64,000 bases of DNA from BP-464 sp963825415 (GTDB taxonomy: Bacteria > Actinomycetota > Thermoleophilia > Solirubrobacterales > Solirubrobacteraceae), in assembly GCA_963825415.1 (NCBI GenBank), contig CAWGTD010000013.1, positions 186,001-250,000 of the forward strand, in the 5' to 3' direction. The notes under the pieces are model-generated. The model saw only the letters and a program-made list of their open reading frames with translations. It ran no database searches and had not been told where the DNA came from. The position numbers and the translations under genes were made by a program. Positions 47,176 through 56,540 of the stretch are shown here, in pieces. How positions within the stretch are numbered: the first letter of the stretch is position 1; the number at the start of each line of letters is the position of its first letter.

Positions 47176-48028
47176 ATGCCGCCGGTGGGTTCATCCGTCG
47201 CGATCACGCCCGCCGGCGTGATCGCCGGCGACCCCGCCGTCCTCGCCGAGCTGTGCGCGCGGCGCGGGACGGCGGTGCTCGCGTTCGTCGACGCCGTATG
47301 CGACGAGGGGTGCTGCACGCGAGCGGCGGCCGACGCCTTCGCCCGCTTTCGCGCCGAGGTCGTCGAGCGCGCGCACGGACCTCGATCCCGAGACGCTGCT
47401 GCTGCGCGCGACGCGCCGCGCAGTCCTCGAGCTGACGCCACCCGGGCCCGACCCCGGGTGCGCTCCCGCGCGGACGCGGCTCGCCACACGGGCCGAGCGG
47501 ACGATCGCACCCGAGGACAACGGCAAGCTCTCCAGCCATCACCGCGCGTGCGACTTCTGCCGCGAGCTCGCCGAGCGGGTGGCCGCCGGCGAGAGCGCCT
47601 ATCGCGACGCCGAGGAGGGGCCGATCCCGGCGGAGGTCGCGGCCGCGATCGTGGCCGCCATGACCGCCGCCGCGCCGCTGGGATCTCGGGGGCCGGTCCG
47701 GCCGCCGGAGGTCGAACCGCGGGTGGCGAAGCCCGAGCCCTTCGAGCCCGAGCCCGAACTGGTGCTGGCCGATGCCGAGCCCGAACTGGTGCTGGCCGAT
47801 GCCGAGCCCGAGCTGCAGCTGGTCGGGGCGAACGGGGGCGGCGCACGGTCGGCGAAGCCGTACTACGAGATCCCGCCGCCCGCGCCCCGCCAGCGGCGCT
47901 CGTGGCGCGCGGCCGAGCAGGCGCAGACGGTCGCTGGTACGGCGACCGCTCTGGGCCGCCTTGTCCGGGCGAAGACGGAACGCGCGCTCGCGCGCCCCAC
48001 GCCGGCACCCGCAGCGCGGTCCCGATGA
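47176..48028 (+). CDS. Sigma-region-like protein with HxxxCxxC zinc motif and tandem repeats (one frame break)
   Basis: About 283 residues after removing an extra base near 47381. The N-terminal part (AGDPAVLAELCARRGTAVLA, AAADAFARFRAEVVERARTD) resembles a degenerate sigma-70 region 2. A zinc-binding anti-sigma signature follows: HHRACDFCRELAERV (H-x3-C-x2-C). The C-terminus is acidic and proline-rich with repeats of PEPELVLADA, then a basic tail. Not a recognised family as a whole; a role in sigma-factor control is inferred. It overlaps the membrane protein gene at 48025. Confidence 0.6.
47750..47818 (+). repeat. 27-bp in-frame tandem repeat
   Basis: Two identical 27-base units (47750-47776 and 47777-47803) and a shorter, diverged third copy encode EPELVLADA repeated. 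The perfect identity implies recent duplication or a variable-number repeat. Confidence 0.9.
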
Positions 48029-48465
48029 TCCAGGAGCCACTTGCCTCGTCGGCCCCGGAGCCGCGGACCGAGCCCGCCGATCCGGTTCAGGTCGCTCCCC
48101 CCGCGCCCGCGGCGCCGGTCTCGCCGGAGCCGTCCGCGGCGCGCCGCGCACCGCGCACGCGCAGCGCTCCCCCGCGCCTGCCCCGGCCCCGCCGGGACCA
48201 CGAGCAGCGGCCGCTGCGCGACCACTCCCCGCGGGAGCTCGCGATCCCGGCCGGCCTGGTGCTCGCCTCCGTGCTGCTGATCCTTGCGGTCGCCGGCGTG
48301 TTCGGGGGCGCGACCTCGCAGCCGACGACCACCGACGTCCGTGTCAGCCAGCCGCCGCGGGCGCGCCTCGCGGCTGCGCCGCCCTCGGCGTCGGCGACCG
48401 CGGTCTCGCTCGAACGAGCCGGCGTGGTGGTCGGCGTGCCGCCCGCAGGCACCGTCTCACCCTGA
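48025..48465 (+). CDS. Proline-rich single-pass membrane protein
   Basis: 146 residues. Long cytosolic N-terminus rich in Pro, Ala and Arg (PADPVQVAPPAPAAPVSPEP), basic HEQRPLRDHSPREL just before one membrane helix AIPAGLVLASVLLILAVAGV, then a short outer tail ending VVGVPPAGTVSP. No recognisable domain. ATGA overlap with the zinc-motif protein suggests they work together, possibly as a membrane-linked regulator pair; this is context only. Confidence 0.65.
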   Translation: MIQEPLASSAPEPRTEPADPVQVAPPAPAAPVSPEPSAARRAPRTRSAPPRLPRPRRDHEQRPLRDHSPRELAIPAGLVLASVLLILAVAGVFGGATSQPTTTDVRVSQPPRARLAAAPPSASATAVSLERAGVVVGVPPAGTVSP

Positions 48466-48489
48466 CCCTGGGCGATAGCGTGTCGGGCG

Positions 48490-49839
48490 ATGGAGGCTCG
48501 TGTCGCCGAAGCCGACGTGCTCGCCATCGGCAAGGCCCTGGCCGCCGCGTTTCCGTCGTCGAGCCGCCGGCCGCTCAAGGCGCTCGACGACCGCGCGATG
48601 GACCTCGCCTCGCGCGACGCCCAGCTGCGCACCGCGCTGTTTCGATTCGTCGACGTCGTCCCGGCCTGCCGGTCGCTCGACGACCTCGCGCGACACCTCA
48701 CCGGCTTCCTCGACGAGGTCGACGACCGCCCCGCGCCGCTCGACGTGGCGCTGCGCATGAGCGCTTCGCGGCCCGGCCGCGCCGCGCTGGGCGCCGCGGC
48801 GGCGGCGGGCGTGCGCCACATGGCCCATCGCTTCATCGTCGGCGAGACGCCGCAGGACGCCGAGCGCATCCTGGAGCAGCTCTGGCGCGACGGCGTGAGC
48901 ACGTCCGTCGACCTCCTCGGCGAGGCGACCGTCACGGCGGCCGAGGCCGACCGCTACACCGCGCGCTGCGCGGCCGCGCTGGACGAGCTGGCCGCCGTTC
49001 ATGCCCGGCTACCGGCGAATCCCGCGCTGGAGGCCGATTCGCTCGGGCCGATCCCGCGGGCCAACCTGTCGGTGAAGGTGTCGGCACTCACGCCGCTGTT
49101 GCGCCCCGACGCGCCGGAGACCGGAAAGCGCGACGCCGCGCCCCGCCTGCGCGAGCTGCTGCGCCGCGCGCGCGATCTCGGTGCCCACCTGCACATCGAC
49201 ATGGAGTCGGTGGACTCGCTCGAGGCGATCGCCGAGCTGGTCCTCGAGCTGCTCGCCGAGGACGAGTTCGCGGCGGGCCCCAGCGCCGGGCTCGTGCTCC
49301 AGGCCTACCTGGTCGACTCCCCGGAGCTCTGCGGCCGGGTGCTCGACTGGGCGGCCCGGACGCCCCGCGACCACCCGCTGGTGGTCCGCCTGGTCAAGGG
49401 CGCCTACTGGGACCACGAGATCGTCGAGGCGCGCCAGCACGGCTGGACCGCGCCGGTGTTCGAGGTCAAGGCCGACTGCGACCGCAACTTCGAGGCGCTG
49501 ACGGTCAGCCTGATCGAGGCGCGCGCCGCCGGGGCACGGATCCGGCCGGCGATCGCCAGCCACAACCTGCGCTCGGTCGCGCATGCGATCGCGGTCGGAC
49601 GGGCCACGGGCGCCGAGGACCGCGACCTCGAGTTCCAGGTCCTGCGCGGCCTCGGCGACGACCTCCAGCACGCCCTCGCCGCCACCGGGATGCGCGTGCG
49701 CACGTACTGCCCGGTCGGCGACCTGGTCGCGGGCATGGCATACCTGGTGCGCAGGTTGCTCGAGAACACCGCCAACGAATCCTTCCTGCATGATCAGGCG
49801 ACCGGTCGCGCGCTCGAGGAGCTGCTCGCGGCGCCGTGA
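48490..49839 (+). CDS. Proline dehydrogenase
   Basis: Oxidises proline to 1-pyrroline-5-carboxylate with FAD. 449 residues, intact. TIM-barrel landmarks: RFIVGETPQDAERILEQLW, GVSTSVDLLGEATVTAAEAD, NLSVKVSALTPLL, HLHIDMESVDSLEA, VRLVKGAYWDHEIVEARQHG, RPAIASHNLRSV and the substrate/flavin site YLVRRLLENTANESFL. GTGA overlap with the P5C dehydrogenase, so the two steps to glutamate are co-translated as separate proteins rather than a PutA fusion. Confidence 0.95.
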   Translation: MEARVAEADVLAIGKALAAAFPSSSRRPLKALDDRAMDLASRDAQLRTALFRFVDVVPACRSLDDLARHLTGFLDEVDDRPAPLDVALRMSASRPGRAALGAAAAAGVRHMAHRFIVGETPQDAERILEQLWRDGVSTSVDLLGEATVTAAEADRYTARCAAALDELAAVHARLPANPALEADSLGPIPRANLSVKVSALTPLLRPDAPETGKRDAAPRLRELLRRARDLGAHLHIDMESVDSLEAIAELVLELLAEDEFAAGPSAGLVLQAYLVDSPELCGRVLDWAARTPRDHPLVVRLVKGAYWDHEIVEARQHGWTAPVFEVKADCDRNFEALTVSLIEARAAGARIRPAIASHNLRSVAHAIAVGRATGAEDRDLEFQVLRGLGDDLQHALAATGMRVRTYCPVGDLVAGMAYLVRRLLENTANESFLHDQATGRALEELLAAP

Positions 49840-51393
49840 CGACCGCGTTCGTCAACGAGCCGATCCTCGAGCTGCGCCGCGCCGACGCGCGGGCGACGCT
49901 GAGCGCCGGGATGGAGCGCCTGCGCCTGCCGGTCTCGGCGCCCGTCTGGATCGGCGACGAGCGCCGCGACGGCGAGGAGCTGGTGTCGACCGACCCCGGC
50001 GCGCCCGACCGGGTGGTCGCGCTCGGCGCGCGCGGCACGGCGGCGGACGCCGCGGCCGCAGTGGCCGTGGCCACCGAGGCGCTGCCCGCCTGGGCGGCCA
50101 CCCCGGCGGCGCGAGCGCGCGGCCGCGCTCGTGCGGGCGGCCGCGTGGATGCGCGAGCGCCGGCACGAGCTGGCCGCCCTCGCCGTGCGCGAGTGCGCCA
50201 AGCCCTGGGGCGAGGCCGACGCGGACGTCTGCGAGGCGATCGACTTTCTCGAGTACTACGCGCGCGGCGCGCTCGCGCTCGACCGCGGGGCGACGCTCGC
50301 CCAGGTGCCCGGCGAGCGCAACACGATGCGCTACGCGCCGCGCGGCGTGCTCGCCGTCGTCTCCCCCTGGAACTTCCCGCTGGCGATCCCCATGGGGATG
50401 GTCTCGGCCGGCCTGGCCACCGGCAACACCGCGGTCCTCAAGCCCGCCGAACAGGCGCCGGGCTGTGGCGCGGCGGTGGTGCAGGCGCTGCGCGAGGGCG
50501 GCGTGCCCGCGGGGGCGATCTCGCTGGTGCCGGGCGAGGGCGACGTGGGCGCCGCGCTGGTCCGCGACCCGCGCGTGCACACGATCGCGTTCACCGGGTC
50601 GGTGCCCGTGGGCCTGGAGATCGTGCGCGCGGCAGCCGAGGTTCCCGAGGGCCAGCGCCACCTCAAGCGCGTGGTCGCCGAGATGGGCGGCAAGAACTGC
50701 GTGATCGTCGACGCCGACGCCGACCTCGACGACGCCGTGCCGGCGATCGTCCGCTCGGCCTTCGTTTACGCGGGCCAGAAGTGCTCGGCGGCGGCGCGCG
50801 TGCTCGTCCACGAGGCGATCGCCGACGCGTTGACCGAGCGGCTCGCGGGCGCGGTGCAGACCCTGCGCGTCGGGCAGGCCGACGACTTCGCCAGCGACGT
50901 GCCTCCGGTCATCGAGCAGGAGGCGCGCGATCGGGTGCGCCATTACGCACAGCTGGCCGCCGACCAGGGCACGATCGCCGGGCGGGCAGCCGAGCCGGAG
51001 GGCGGCGGCTGGTTCTGCGCGCCGTGCGTGGCCACCGACCTGCCCGCCGACTCGCCCGTGCTCGCCGACGAGATCTTCGGGCCGCTGCTGGCGGTCGAGA
51101 GCGTGCGCGACGTCGAGGAGGCGCTCGATCGCGTCGACTCCCTGCGCTATGCGCTCACCGGCGGCCTTTTCAGCCGCAACCCGCGCACGGTCGAGCGCGT
51201 CGCCGCGCGTACGCCGGTCGGAAACCTCTACGTCAACCGGCACATCACCGGCGCGATGGTGGGCCGCCAGCCGTTCGGCGGCAACCGCCTGTCGGGGACC
51301 GGTTCGAAGGCCGGTGGCCCGGACTATCTGCTCCAGTTCGTCGAGCCGCGCGTGGTGACCGAGAACACGGTTCGCCACGGCCTTGTGGTTTGA
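49836..51393 (+). CDS. 1-pyrroline-5-carboxylate dehydrogenase (one frame break)
   Basis: Oxidises glutamate semialdehyde to glutamate with NAD+. Corrected length 518 residues. Aldehyde dehydrogenase fold: VSPWNFPLAIPMGMVSAGLA, FTGSVPVGLEI, catalytic Glu in VVAEMGGKNCVIV, nucleophilic Cys in YAGQKCSAAARVLV, and ADEIFGPLLAV. The end KAGGPDYLLQFVEPR matches P5C dehydrogenases. An extra base near 50110 interrupts the N-terminal coenzyme domain (TPAA then ERAAALVRAAAWMRERRHEL). Confidence 0.94.
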
Positions 51394-51462
51394 GATCTGA
51401 CACCGAAACACGCGCCCGCAGGTTTGCGCAAGTTTCGGATGGGGCCCGCGTTGTCAGGCCTT

Positions 51463-51481
51463 AGGGAGCCATGAGGGCTCC
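51463..51481. terminator. Perfect hairpin between P5C dehydrogenase and the sugar transferase
   Basis: GGGAGCC (51463-51469) and GGCTCCC (51475-51481) pair around ATGAG. No T-run follows. It may end the proline operon weakly or lie in the leader of the sugar-transferase mRNA, whose start is 21 bases further on behind GGGGGTAGGA. Confidence 0.4.
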
Positions 51482-51501
51482 CAGTCCCAAGGGGGTAGGA
51501 A

Positions 51502-52971
51502 ATGGCAATCGATACCGCTCTTCGCGCAGAAGAGCCGGAATCTGAGACCTCGTCCTGGCTCGGCCTCGCGAGCGATCGCAGACTGGGGATGCTCGCCCCG
51601 GCTTCGGCGAACGCCGTCACGCCCGCGCTGCTGCGCGATGCGATCTTCCGCCGCGCACTGGTCCTCGCCGACGCGATCGTCACCGTCGTGATGCTCGGAA
51701 TGCTGTTCGGGGAGAACCTGCGCCCCGCCGCGCTGCTGTTGCCGGTCGCCCTGGTCCTGGTCGCCAAGACCATGAACCTCTACGACCGCGACGAGGTCGT
51801 CGTGTGCAAGCGCACGCTCGACGACGCGCCGGGAGTGTTCCACCTCGCCACCCTCTTCACCCTGGGCGTCTGGCTGGGCCAGTCCCAGCTCGCCTCGATC
51901 GCCGTCGGCCCCCGCCAGGTGATCGTGCTCTGGATCACCCTCTTCGTCGGCCTGCTGGTCGGACGCGCGGGCGCCCGCCGGACCGCACAGCACCTCGCGC
52001 CCGTCGAGAAGTGCCTGGTCCTCGCCGACGACGGCGAGCTGACGCGGCTGGCCGAGAAGCTCGAGTACGACCGCCGCCTGAAGTCCGCCGTGGTCGCGCA
52101 CCTGCCGCTGCTGGAGCGCCGCACCGACAGCGTCCTGCCGCCGCATGCCGCCCTCGAGCACTGTGTCCAGTCGATGGGCATCCACCGCGTGGTCGTGGTG
52201 CCCGACGGCGCCGACGCCGGCGTGGTCCTCGAGATCGTCAACCGCGCGAAGGCACTCGGTGTGAACGTGAGCGTCCTGCCGCGCATCTGCGAGGTGATCG
52301 GCTCGTCGGTCGAGTTCGACGACCTCGGCGGCATGACCCTGCTCGGCGTCCGCTCCTTCCGCCTGTCGCGGTCTTCGCAGCTCGTCAAGCGCGCGGTCGA
52401 CATCGCCGGCGCGTCGCTGCTGCTCGCGTTCGGCGCCCCGTTGCTCGCGCTGATCGCCCTGGCCGTCAAGCTCGACAGCCGCGGGTCGGTGCTCTTCCGC
52501 CAGGTCCGGGTGGGCCAGGACGGGCGCCACTTCCGCGTCATGAAGTTCCGCAGCATGTTCGACGGCGCGCACGCCCAGCGCGCCGCGCTGGCCGCCCAGA
52601 ATGCGACGGACGGCCTCTTCAAGATGTCCGAAGACCCGCGCGTCACCCGGGTCGGCCGGCTGCTGCGGCGCACGTCCTTCGACGAGCTGCCCCAGCTGTG
52701 GAACGTGCTGCGCGGCGAGATGAGCCTCGTCGGCCCGCGCCCGCTGGTCGTCGACGAGGACCGCCTGGTCCAGGGCTACCACCGCCGCCGGCTGCACCTC
52801 AAGCCCGGCCTCACCGGCCCGTGGCAGGTGCTCGGCTCGCCCGACGTCCGCGTCGGCGTGGCGGAGATGGCGACGATCGACTACCTCTACGCCGCCCATT
52901 GGTCGCTGTGGACCGACGTGCAGGTGATCCTGCGCACGATCGTCCACGTGCTGTCGGCCAAGGGCGTCTAG
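51502..52971 (+). CDS. Polyprenyl-phosphate sugar-1-phosphate transferase (priming enzyme)
   Basis: 489 residues, intact. Starts glycan assembly by moving a sugar-1-phosphate to undecaprenyl phosphate. N-terminal membrane helices (residues ~45-135: AIVTVVMLGMLFGENL, ALLLPVALVLVAK, QVIVLWITLFVGLLVG), a cytosolic CoA-binding-like middle, and the C-terminal catalytic domain: KRAVDIAGASLLLAFGAPLL, SVLFRQVRVGQDGRHFRVMK, RRTSFDELPQLWNVLRGEMS, LVGPRPLV and HLKPGLTGPWQV. WcaJ/WbaP-like. First gene of the glycan locus, probably its promoter-proximal member. Confidence 0.95.
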   Translation: MAIDTALRAEEPESETSSWLGLASDRRLGMLAPASANAVTPALLRDAIFRRALVLADAIVTVVMLGMLFGENLRPAALLLPVALVLVAKTMNLYDRDEVVVCKRTLDDAPGVFHLATLFTLGVWLGQSQLASIAVGPRQVIVLWITLFVGLLVGRAGARRTAQHLAPVEKCLVLADDGELTRLAEKLEYDRRLKSAVVAHLPLLERRTDSVLPPHAALEHCVQSMGIHRVVVVPDGADAGVVLEIVNRAKALGVNVSVLPRICEVIGSSVEFDDLGGMTLLGVRSFRLSRSSQLVKRAVDIAGASLLLAFGAPLLALIALAVKLDSRGSVLFRQVRVGQDGRHFRVMKFRSMFDGAHAQRAALAAQNATDGLFKMSEDPRVTRVGRLLRRTSFDELPQLWNVLRGEMSLVGPRPLVVDEDRLVQGYHRRRLHLKPGLTGPWQVLGSPDVRVGVAEMATIDYLYAAHWSLWTDVQVILRTIVHVLSAKGV

Positions 52972-53001
52972 CAACAGCCGTCTGCGACCATCCCGCCCGC
53001 T

Positions 53002-53649
53002 ATGGGGATGGCTGACTTCTGGGACCGGGCGGCGCGCGAGGACGCGGAGTTCTACGTCGACGACCGCGGGCTGCGTGGCGAGGCCTTCTGGCAAGGCGGC
53101 GAGAAGATCGTCGCGCGCTTCGAGGAGGAGCTGGGCTTCCAGGTGCAGGGGCGCACGATCGTCGAGATCGGCTGCGGCGTCGGCCGGCTCACCCGCGTGC
53201 TGGCCGCCCGCGCGGAGAGCGTGGTCGCGCTGGACGTCTCGGCCGAGATGCTGGCCCGTGCGCGCGAGGCGAACCCCGAGCTGACCAACGTGCGCTGGGT
53301 CCACGGCGAGGGCACGACGCTGGCCGAGGTCGGCGACGGCGAGGCCGACGGCGTCTTCTCGCACGTCGTCTTCCAGCACATCCCCGACCCGGCGATCACG
53401 CTCGGCTACGTGAGCGAGATGGGCCGCGTGCTGCGGCCCGGCGGCTGGGCCGCCTTCCAGATCTCCAACGACCCCGAGATCCACAAGCGCCGCTGGCGCG
53501 TTCGCCGCCCGATGCGCAATGCGGCCTGGCGCGGCTCGGCGGTCGAGCTGGGAGCCCTGCGCGCGACGACGGAGGCGGCGGGGCTCGACGTGGCCGCGGT
53601 CATCGGCGAGGGGACGCAGTTCTGCCTCGTCCGGCTCACCCGCCGCTGA
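53002..53649 (+). CDS. Class I SAM-dependent methyltransferase
   Basis: 215 residues. Motif I is IVEIGCGVGRLTRVLAARAE at about 53-72, then VVALDVSAEMLARAREANPE, and motif IV FSHVVFQHIPDPAITLGYVS, with VLRPGGWAAFQISND. Small-molecule or sugar methyltransferase; substrate unknown. Follows the priming transferase after 30 bases and is convergent with the GT4 gene. Confidence 0.88.
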   Translation: MGMADFWDRAAREDAEFYVDDRGLRGEAFWQGGEKIVARFEEELGFQVQGRTIVEIGCGVGRLTRVLAARAESVVALDVSAEMLARAREANPELTNVRWVHGEGTTLAEVGDGEADGVFSHVVFQHIPDPAITLGYVSEMGRVLRPGGWAAFQISNDPEIHKRRWRVRRPMRNAAWRGSAVELGALRATTEAAGLDVAAVIGEGTQFCLVRLTRR

Positions 53650-53653
53650 TCGC

Positions 53654-54724
53654 TCAGACGCGCAGCTCGCGGTAGAGCTCGAGGTAGGCCGCGGTCGTGC
53701 GGGCCCAGGAGAACTGCTCGGCCCGCGCGCGGCAGGCAACGGCCGTCGCCGGGTCGCGCGCCAGCTCGATCGCCTCGAGCAGCGCCGCCGCCAGCGCCGC
53801 GGGCTCGTCGCCTTCGAACAGGCGGCCGACCGCGGCGGAATCGACGACCTCCGGGATCGCTTCGCGCGCCGCCCCGACGACCGGCGTCCCGCACGCCATC
53901 GCCTCGAGCAGGACGAGCCCGAACGCCTCGCCCCAGGACGGCAGCGCCGCGACCCACGCCTCGCGGTTGGCGGCGGCGAGCGTCGTGCGGTCGTCGAGGT
54001 CGCGCACCTCGATCCCGGGCCCGCTCACCTCGGCCGGCGCCGAGAGGATCAGCCGCGCCGCCGGGTGCTCGCGCCGCACGAGGGCGAACGCCTCGACCAG
54101 CAGGGCCACCCGCTTGCGCGGCTCGCGCGCGTCGGCGGCGCACAGGATCGTCGGGTCGGGCGCGATCGCCGCCGCGTCCGGGGTGAACGCGTCGAGGTCG
54201 ACACCCGGTGCGATCACGCGGGCCTCGACGCCGAGCCAGCGACGGAAGTGGGCGGCCGCGGTCTGCGAAAGCGCGACGACCGCGCTGCAGCCGTGCACGG
54301 CCTCCAGCGTCAGCCTCACCCGCAGGCGCTTGTTGGCCAGCGCGGTGCGGTGCGGCAGGCCCATGTAGGACAGCACCGTGGGCCGGCCCGTTCGCCGGCC
54401 CCAGCGCGCCGCGGCCGCGCCGTCGGAGGGATAGAGGGCATGGGCGATCTGGTCCTCGCCGCGCATCAGGTCCATGTAGGACAGCGGCAGGTGGGTGAGC
54501 CACGGCTCGTAGAGCCGGCGCCGCAGGCGCTCCTGCGGCGGGCGCCAGTGCCGCGTGATCTCCAGGCCGGACTCCACGTTGTGCACGGTCGGCGCGGGGT
54601 GCGAGGTGATGAGCCGCGGGCTCTCGCCGGCGGCGAGCAGCCCGTCGGCGAGCTCGCGGATGAAGCGCTCGCTGCCCCGCCTCACCTCGGGCCAGTAAGT
54701 CGGATGCAGCAGCGCGACGTTCAC
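53654..54724 (-). CDS. Glycosyltransferase, GT4 family
   Basis: 356 residues, GTG start. NVALLHPTYWPEVRRGSERF at the N-terminus, GLPHRTALANKRLRVRLTLE, VVALSQTAAAHFRRWLGVEA, RVIAPGVDLDAFTP, TILCAADAREPRKRVALLVE, and LPSWGEAFGLVLLEAMACGT followed by PVVGAAREAIPEVV. The arginine/lysine and E-x7-E residues of retaining GT4 enzymes are in place. GTGA overlap with the GT2 gene upstream. Confidence 0.92.
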   Translation of the reverse strand: MNVALLHPTYWPEVRRGSERFIRELADGLLAAGESPRLITSHPAPTVHNVESGLEITRHWRPPQERLRRRLYEPWLTHLPLSYMDLMRGEDQIAHALYPSDGAAAARWGRRTGRPTVLSYMGLPHRTALANKRLRVRLTLEAVHGCSAVVALSQTAAAHFRRWLGVEARVIAPGVDLDAFTPDAAAIAPDPTILCAADAREPRKRVALLVEAFALVRREHPAARLILSAPAEVSGPGIEVRDLDDRTTLAAANREAWVAALPSWGEAFGLVLLEAMACGTPVVGAAREAIPEVVDSAAVGRLFEGDEPAALAAALLEAIELARDPATAVACRARAEQFSWARTTAAYLELYRELRV

Positions 54725-55695
54725 AGAAGCGGGCTGCGGTGGGTCACGGCGCCGCGGGCCACGCCGGCGACCTCGACCGCGTCGACCAGCGCCGCGCCGG
54801 GCAGCTCGCTGACCGCGCGAAGCAGGCCGCGCGGCGAGCTGCCGTAGGACGGCAGCGCGTCGCGGGCCCAGGGAATCCACGCCAGCGCGGCGAGCAGCGG
54901 CGCGCGGCGGGCCAGGAGCGTTCCCGCCAGCGCGCCCACCAGCCCGGCGTGGCGCGGCTTCCAGAAGATCCCGGCCGGGAGGTGCGAGCGCAGCTGCGGA
55001 TGGCGGCGCACCACCAGCGCGAGCGCCTGCCAGCGCCAGGCGACCCGCACCGTCTGGGCCAGCGAGCCCGGGTCGACGGCGTGGTAGGTGAGCGCCTCGG
55101 GCGCGGCGACCTGCTCGGCGCCGCCGTCCAGGGCACGCGTGAGCAGGTCGGTGTCCTCCCCGGCCGGCAGGCCGAAGGTCTCGTCGAAGCCGTCGAGCCG
55201 CTCGAGCAGCCCGCGCGGGTAGGCGATGTTGCAGGTCTGGCCCCACGGCGTCGGCGGGTCGATCGACTGCGTGCGCGCGTGCGGCGCGCGCAGCGCCAGC
55301 TCGGCCTCGTCGGGGTCGGGCCGCGTGGCGCCCTGGACGATCGCCCCAGGGTGGGCGCGAGCGGCGGCGAGTAGGCCTTCGAGCCAGTCGGGCGGCGGGC
55401 GGCAGTCGTCGTCGGTGAAGGCGATCAGCGGCGCGCCGGCCGCGCGCCAGGCGGCGTTGCGCTTGGCCGCCGGCCCGGGGCCCGGTGGGAAGCCCAGCGC
55501 GCGCAGGAGGCCGGCGCCGGCGAGCGGGTGGGCGCGCAGCAGCTCGTCGGTCTCGGAGCCGCGCGAGTCGTGGGCGACCACCACCTCCCAGCGGTCACGC
55601 GCGAGCGTCTGCTCCTCCAGGGCGTTCAGCAGCCAGCGCAGCCGCAGCGGGCGGTCGTGCGATGCGACGACGACCGCGACCTCGAGACCACTCAC
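54721..55695 (-). CDS. Glycosyltransferase, GT2 family
   Basis: 324 residues. GT-A fold: VAVVVASHDRPLRLRWLLNA, WEVVVAHDSRGSE, FPPGPGPAAKRNAAWRAAGA, LIAFTDDDCRPPPDWLEGLL (D-x-D type metal site), then GLPAGEDTDLLTRAL. Inverting transferase, donor unknown. The C-terminal region LVGALAGTLLARRAPLLAAL may be membrane-associated. ATGA overlap with the gene upstream and GTGA with the GT4 downstream. Confidence 0.92.
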   Translation of the reverse strand: MSGLEVAVVVASHDRPLRLRWLLNALEEQTLARDRWEVVVAHDSRGSETDELLRAHPLAGAGLLRALGFPPGPGPAAKRNAAWRAAGAPLIAFTDDDCRPPPDWLEGLLAAARAHPGAIVQGATRPDPDEAELALRAPHARTQSIDPPTPWGQTCNIAYPRGLLERLDGFDETFGLPAGEDTDLLTRALDGGAEQVAAPEALTYHAVDPGSLAQTVRVAWRWQALALVVRRHPQLRSHLPAGIFWKPRHAGLVGALAGTLLARRAPLLAALAWIPWARDALPSYGSSPRGLLRAVSELPGAALVDAVEVAGVARGAVTHRSPLL

Positions 55696-56540
55696 AACCG
55701 GTGACTTGTCCTACGTAGCCAGAACGCGCTGGGGAACGTGTTCCCGTCCCACGCCGGGAAGAGCGAGCGCACGTCAGTGGGGCGCTCACGAACAAGCGCC
55801 GCGAGCGCCAACGTCACCTCGTAGTCGCTGTTGCCACACAGAAAGGCCTGCAGGAGGTACTGCTCGGACCAGTTGAACCCCAGAATCGCGGTGAGATCGC
55901 GGTGGTACTCGAAGGGCAGCCATATGTCGTGGAAGTGCACGTGCACTCCCACGGACAGGGCGGGCAGGACGTCGAGCACGATGCGATTGACGTCGCCGCC
56001 GGTACGCACGACGTGGGTGGTGTCGACGAACAGGATGTCGCCGTCGCCCAGACTGTCGAAGACCTCGTCACCGACATCCTGCGCGGCAACGGTGTGGACG
56101 CCGTCGATGCCGTGCGCAGGTAACTGGGCGGCAGCGCGTGGAAACGGATCGAACACGTCGTAACGGACGGGCGCCCCCCCACCGCGGTTGGCCTCGCACG
56201 CCGCAGCGAGTGCGTGGCTCGAGAACCCGGAGCCGAGTTCGACCACGTGGCGGGGCCGCGCCCTGCGAACCATCCCGTACGCCACCTCCGCGTCTACATG
56301 CTCGTAAAACGAGTTGGCGAAGCAAAAATCCGTCTCGCCTAATGCCACCCCTTGCTCTGCGACTTCTCGAAGCAATGCCAGCTGTGCGTCGAGGTCAAAC
56401 TGGACGCCGCGCATTGGGGACCGGCGTTCCCAGACTTGGTCCGGTACGTCGTCAGCGGCGAAGGTCGGGGAGTAGTAGCCGGGCATCGCCGCCGGTGACG
56501 TCCTTCGCCGACCGCGCACCACGCGCATCAGGCTCTTCAC
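55692..56540 (-). CDS. SAM-dependent methyltransferase (Methyltransf_24-like)
   Basis: About 282 residues from GTG at 56540, a start chosen because it overlaps the epimerase stop and has family-like spacing. FANSFYEHVDAEVAYGMVRR, motif I HVVELGSGFSSHALAAACEA, YDVFDPFPRAAAQLPAHG, and GDGDILFVDTTHVVRTGGDV, then HVHFHDIWLPFEYHRDL. The DTTHV and HFHDIW pattern is typical of the TylF-related O-methyltransferase clan. Probably modifies a sugar of the glycan. Confidence 0.82.
   Translation of the reverse strand: MKSLMRVVRGRRRTSPAAMPGYYSPTFAADDVPDQVWERRSPMRGVQFDLDAQLALLREVAEQGVALGETDFCFANSFYEHVDAEVAYGMVRRARPRHVVELGSGFSSHALAAACEANRGGGAPVRYDVFDPFPRAAAQLPAHGIDGVHTVAAQDVGDEVFDSLGDGDILFVDTTHVVRTGGDVNRIVLDVLPALSVGVHVHFHDIWLPFEYHRDLTAILGFNWSEQYLLQAFLCGNSDYEVTLALAALVRERPTDVRSLFPAWDGNTFPSAFWLRRTSHRL

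Noticed and set aside
51454..53739. Long minus-strand open frame over the sugar transferase and methyltransferase
   Set aside because: Composition is that of an antisense shadow; the plus-strand genes have complete motifs.
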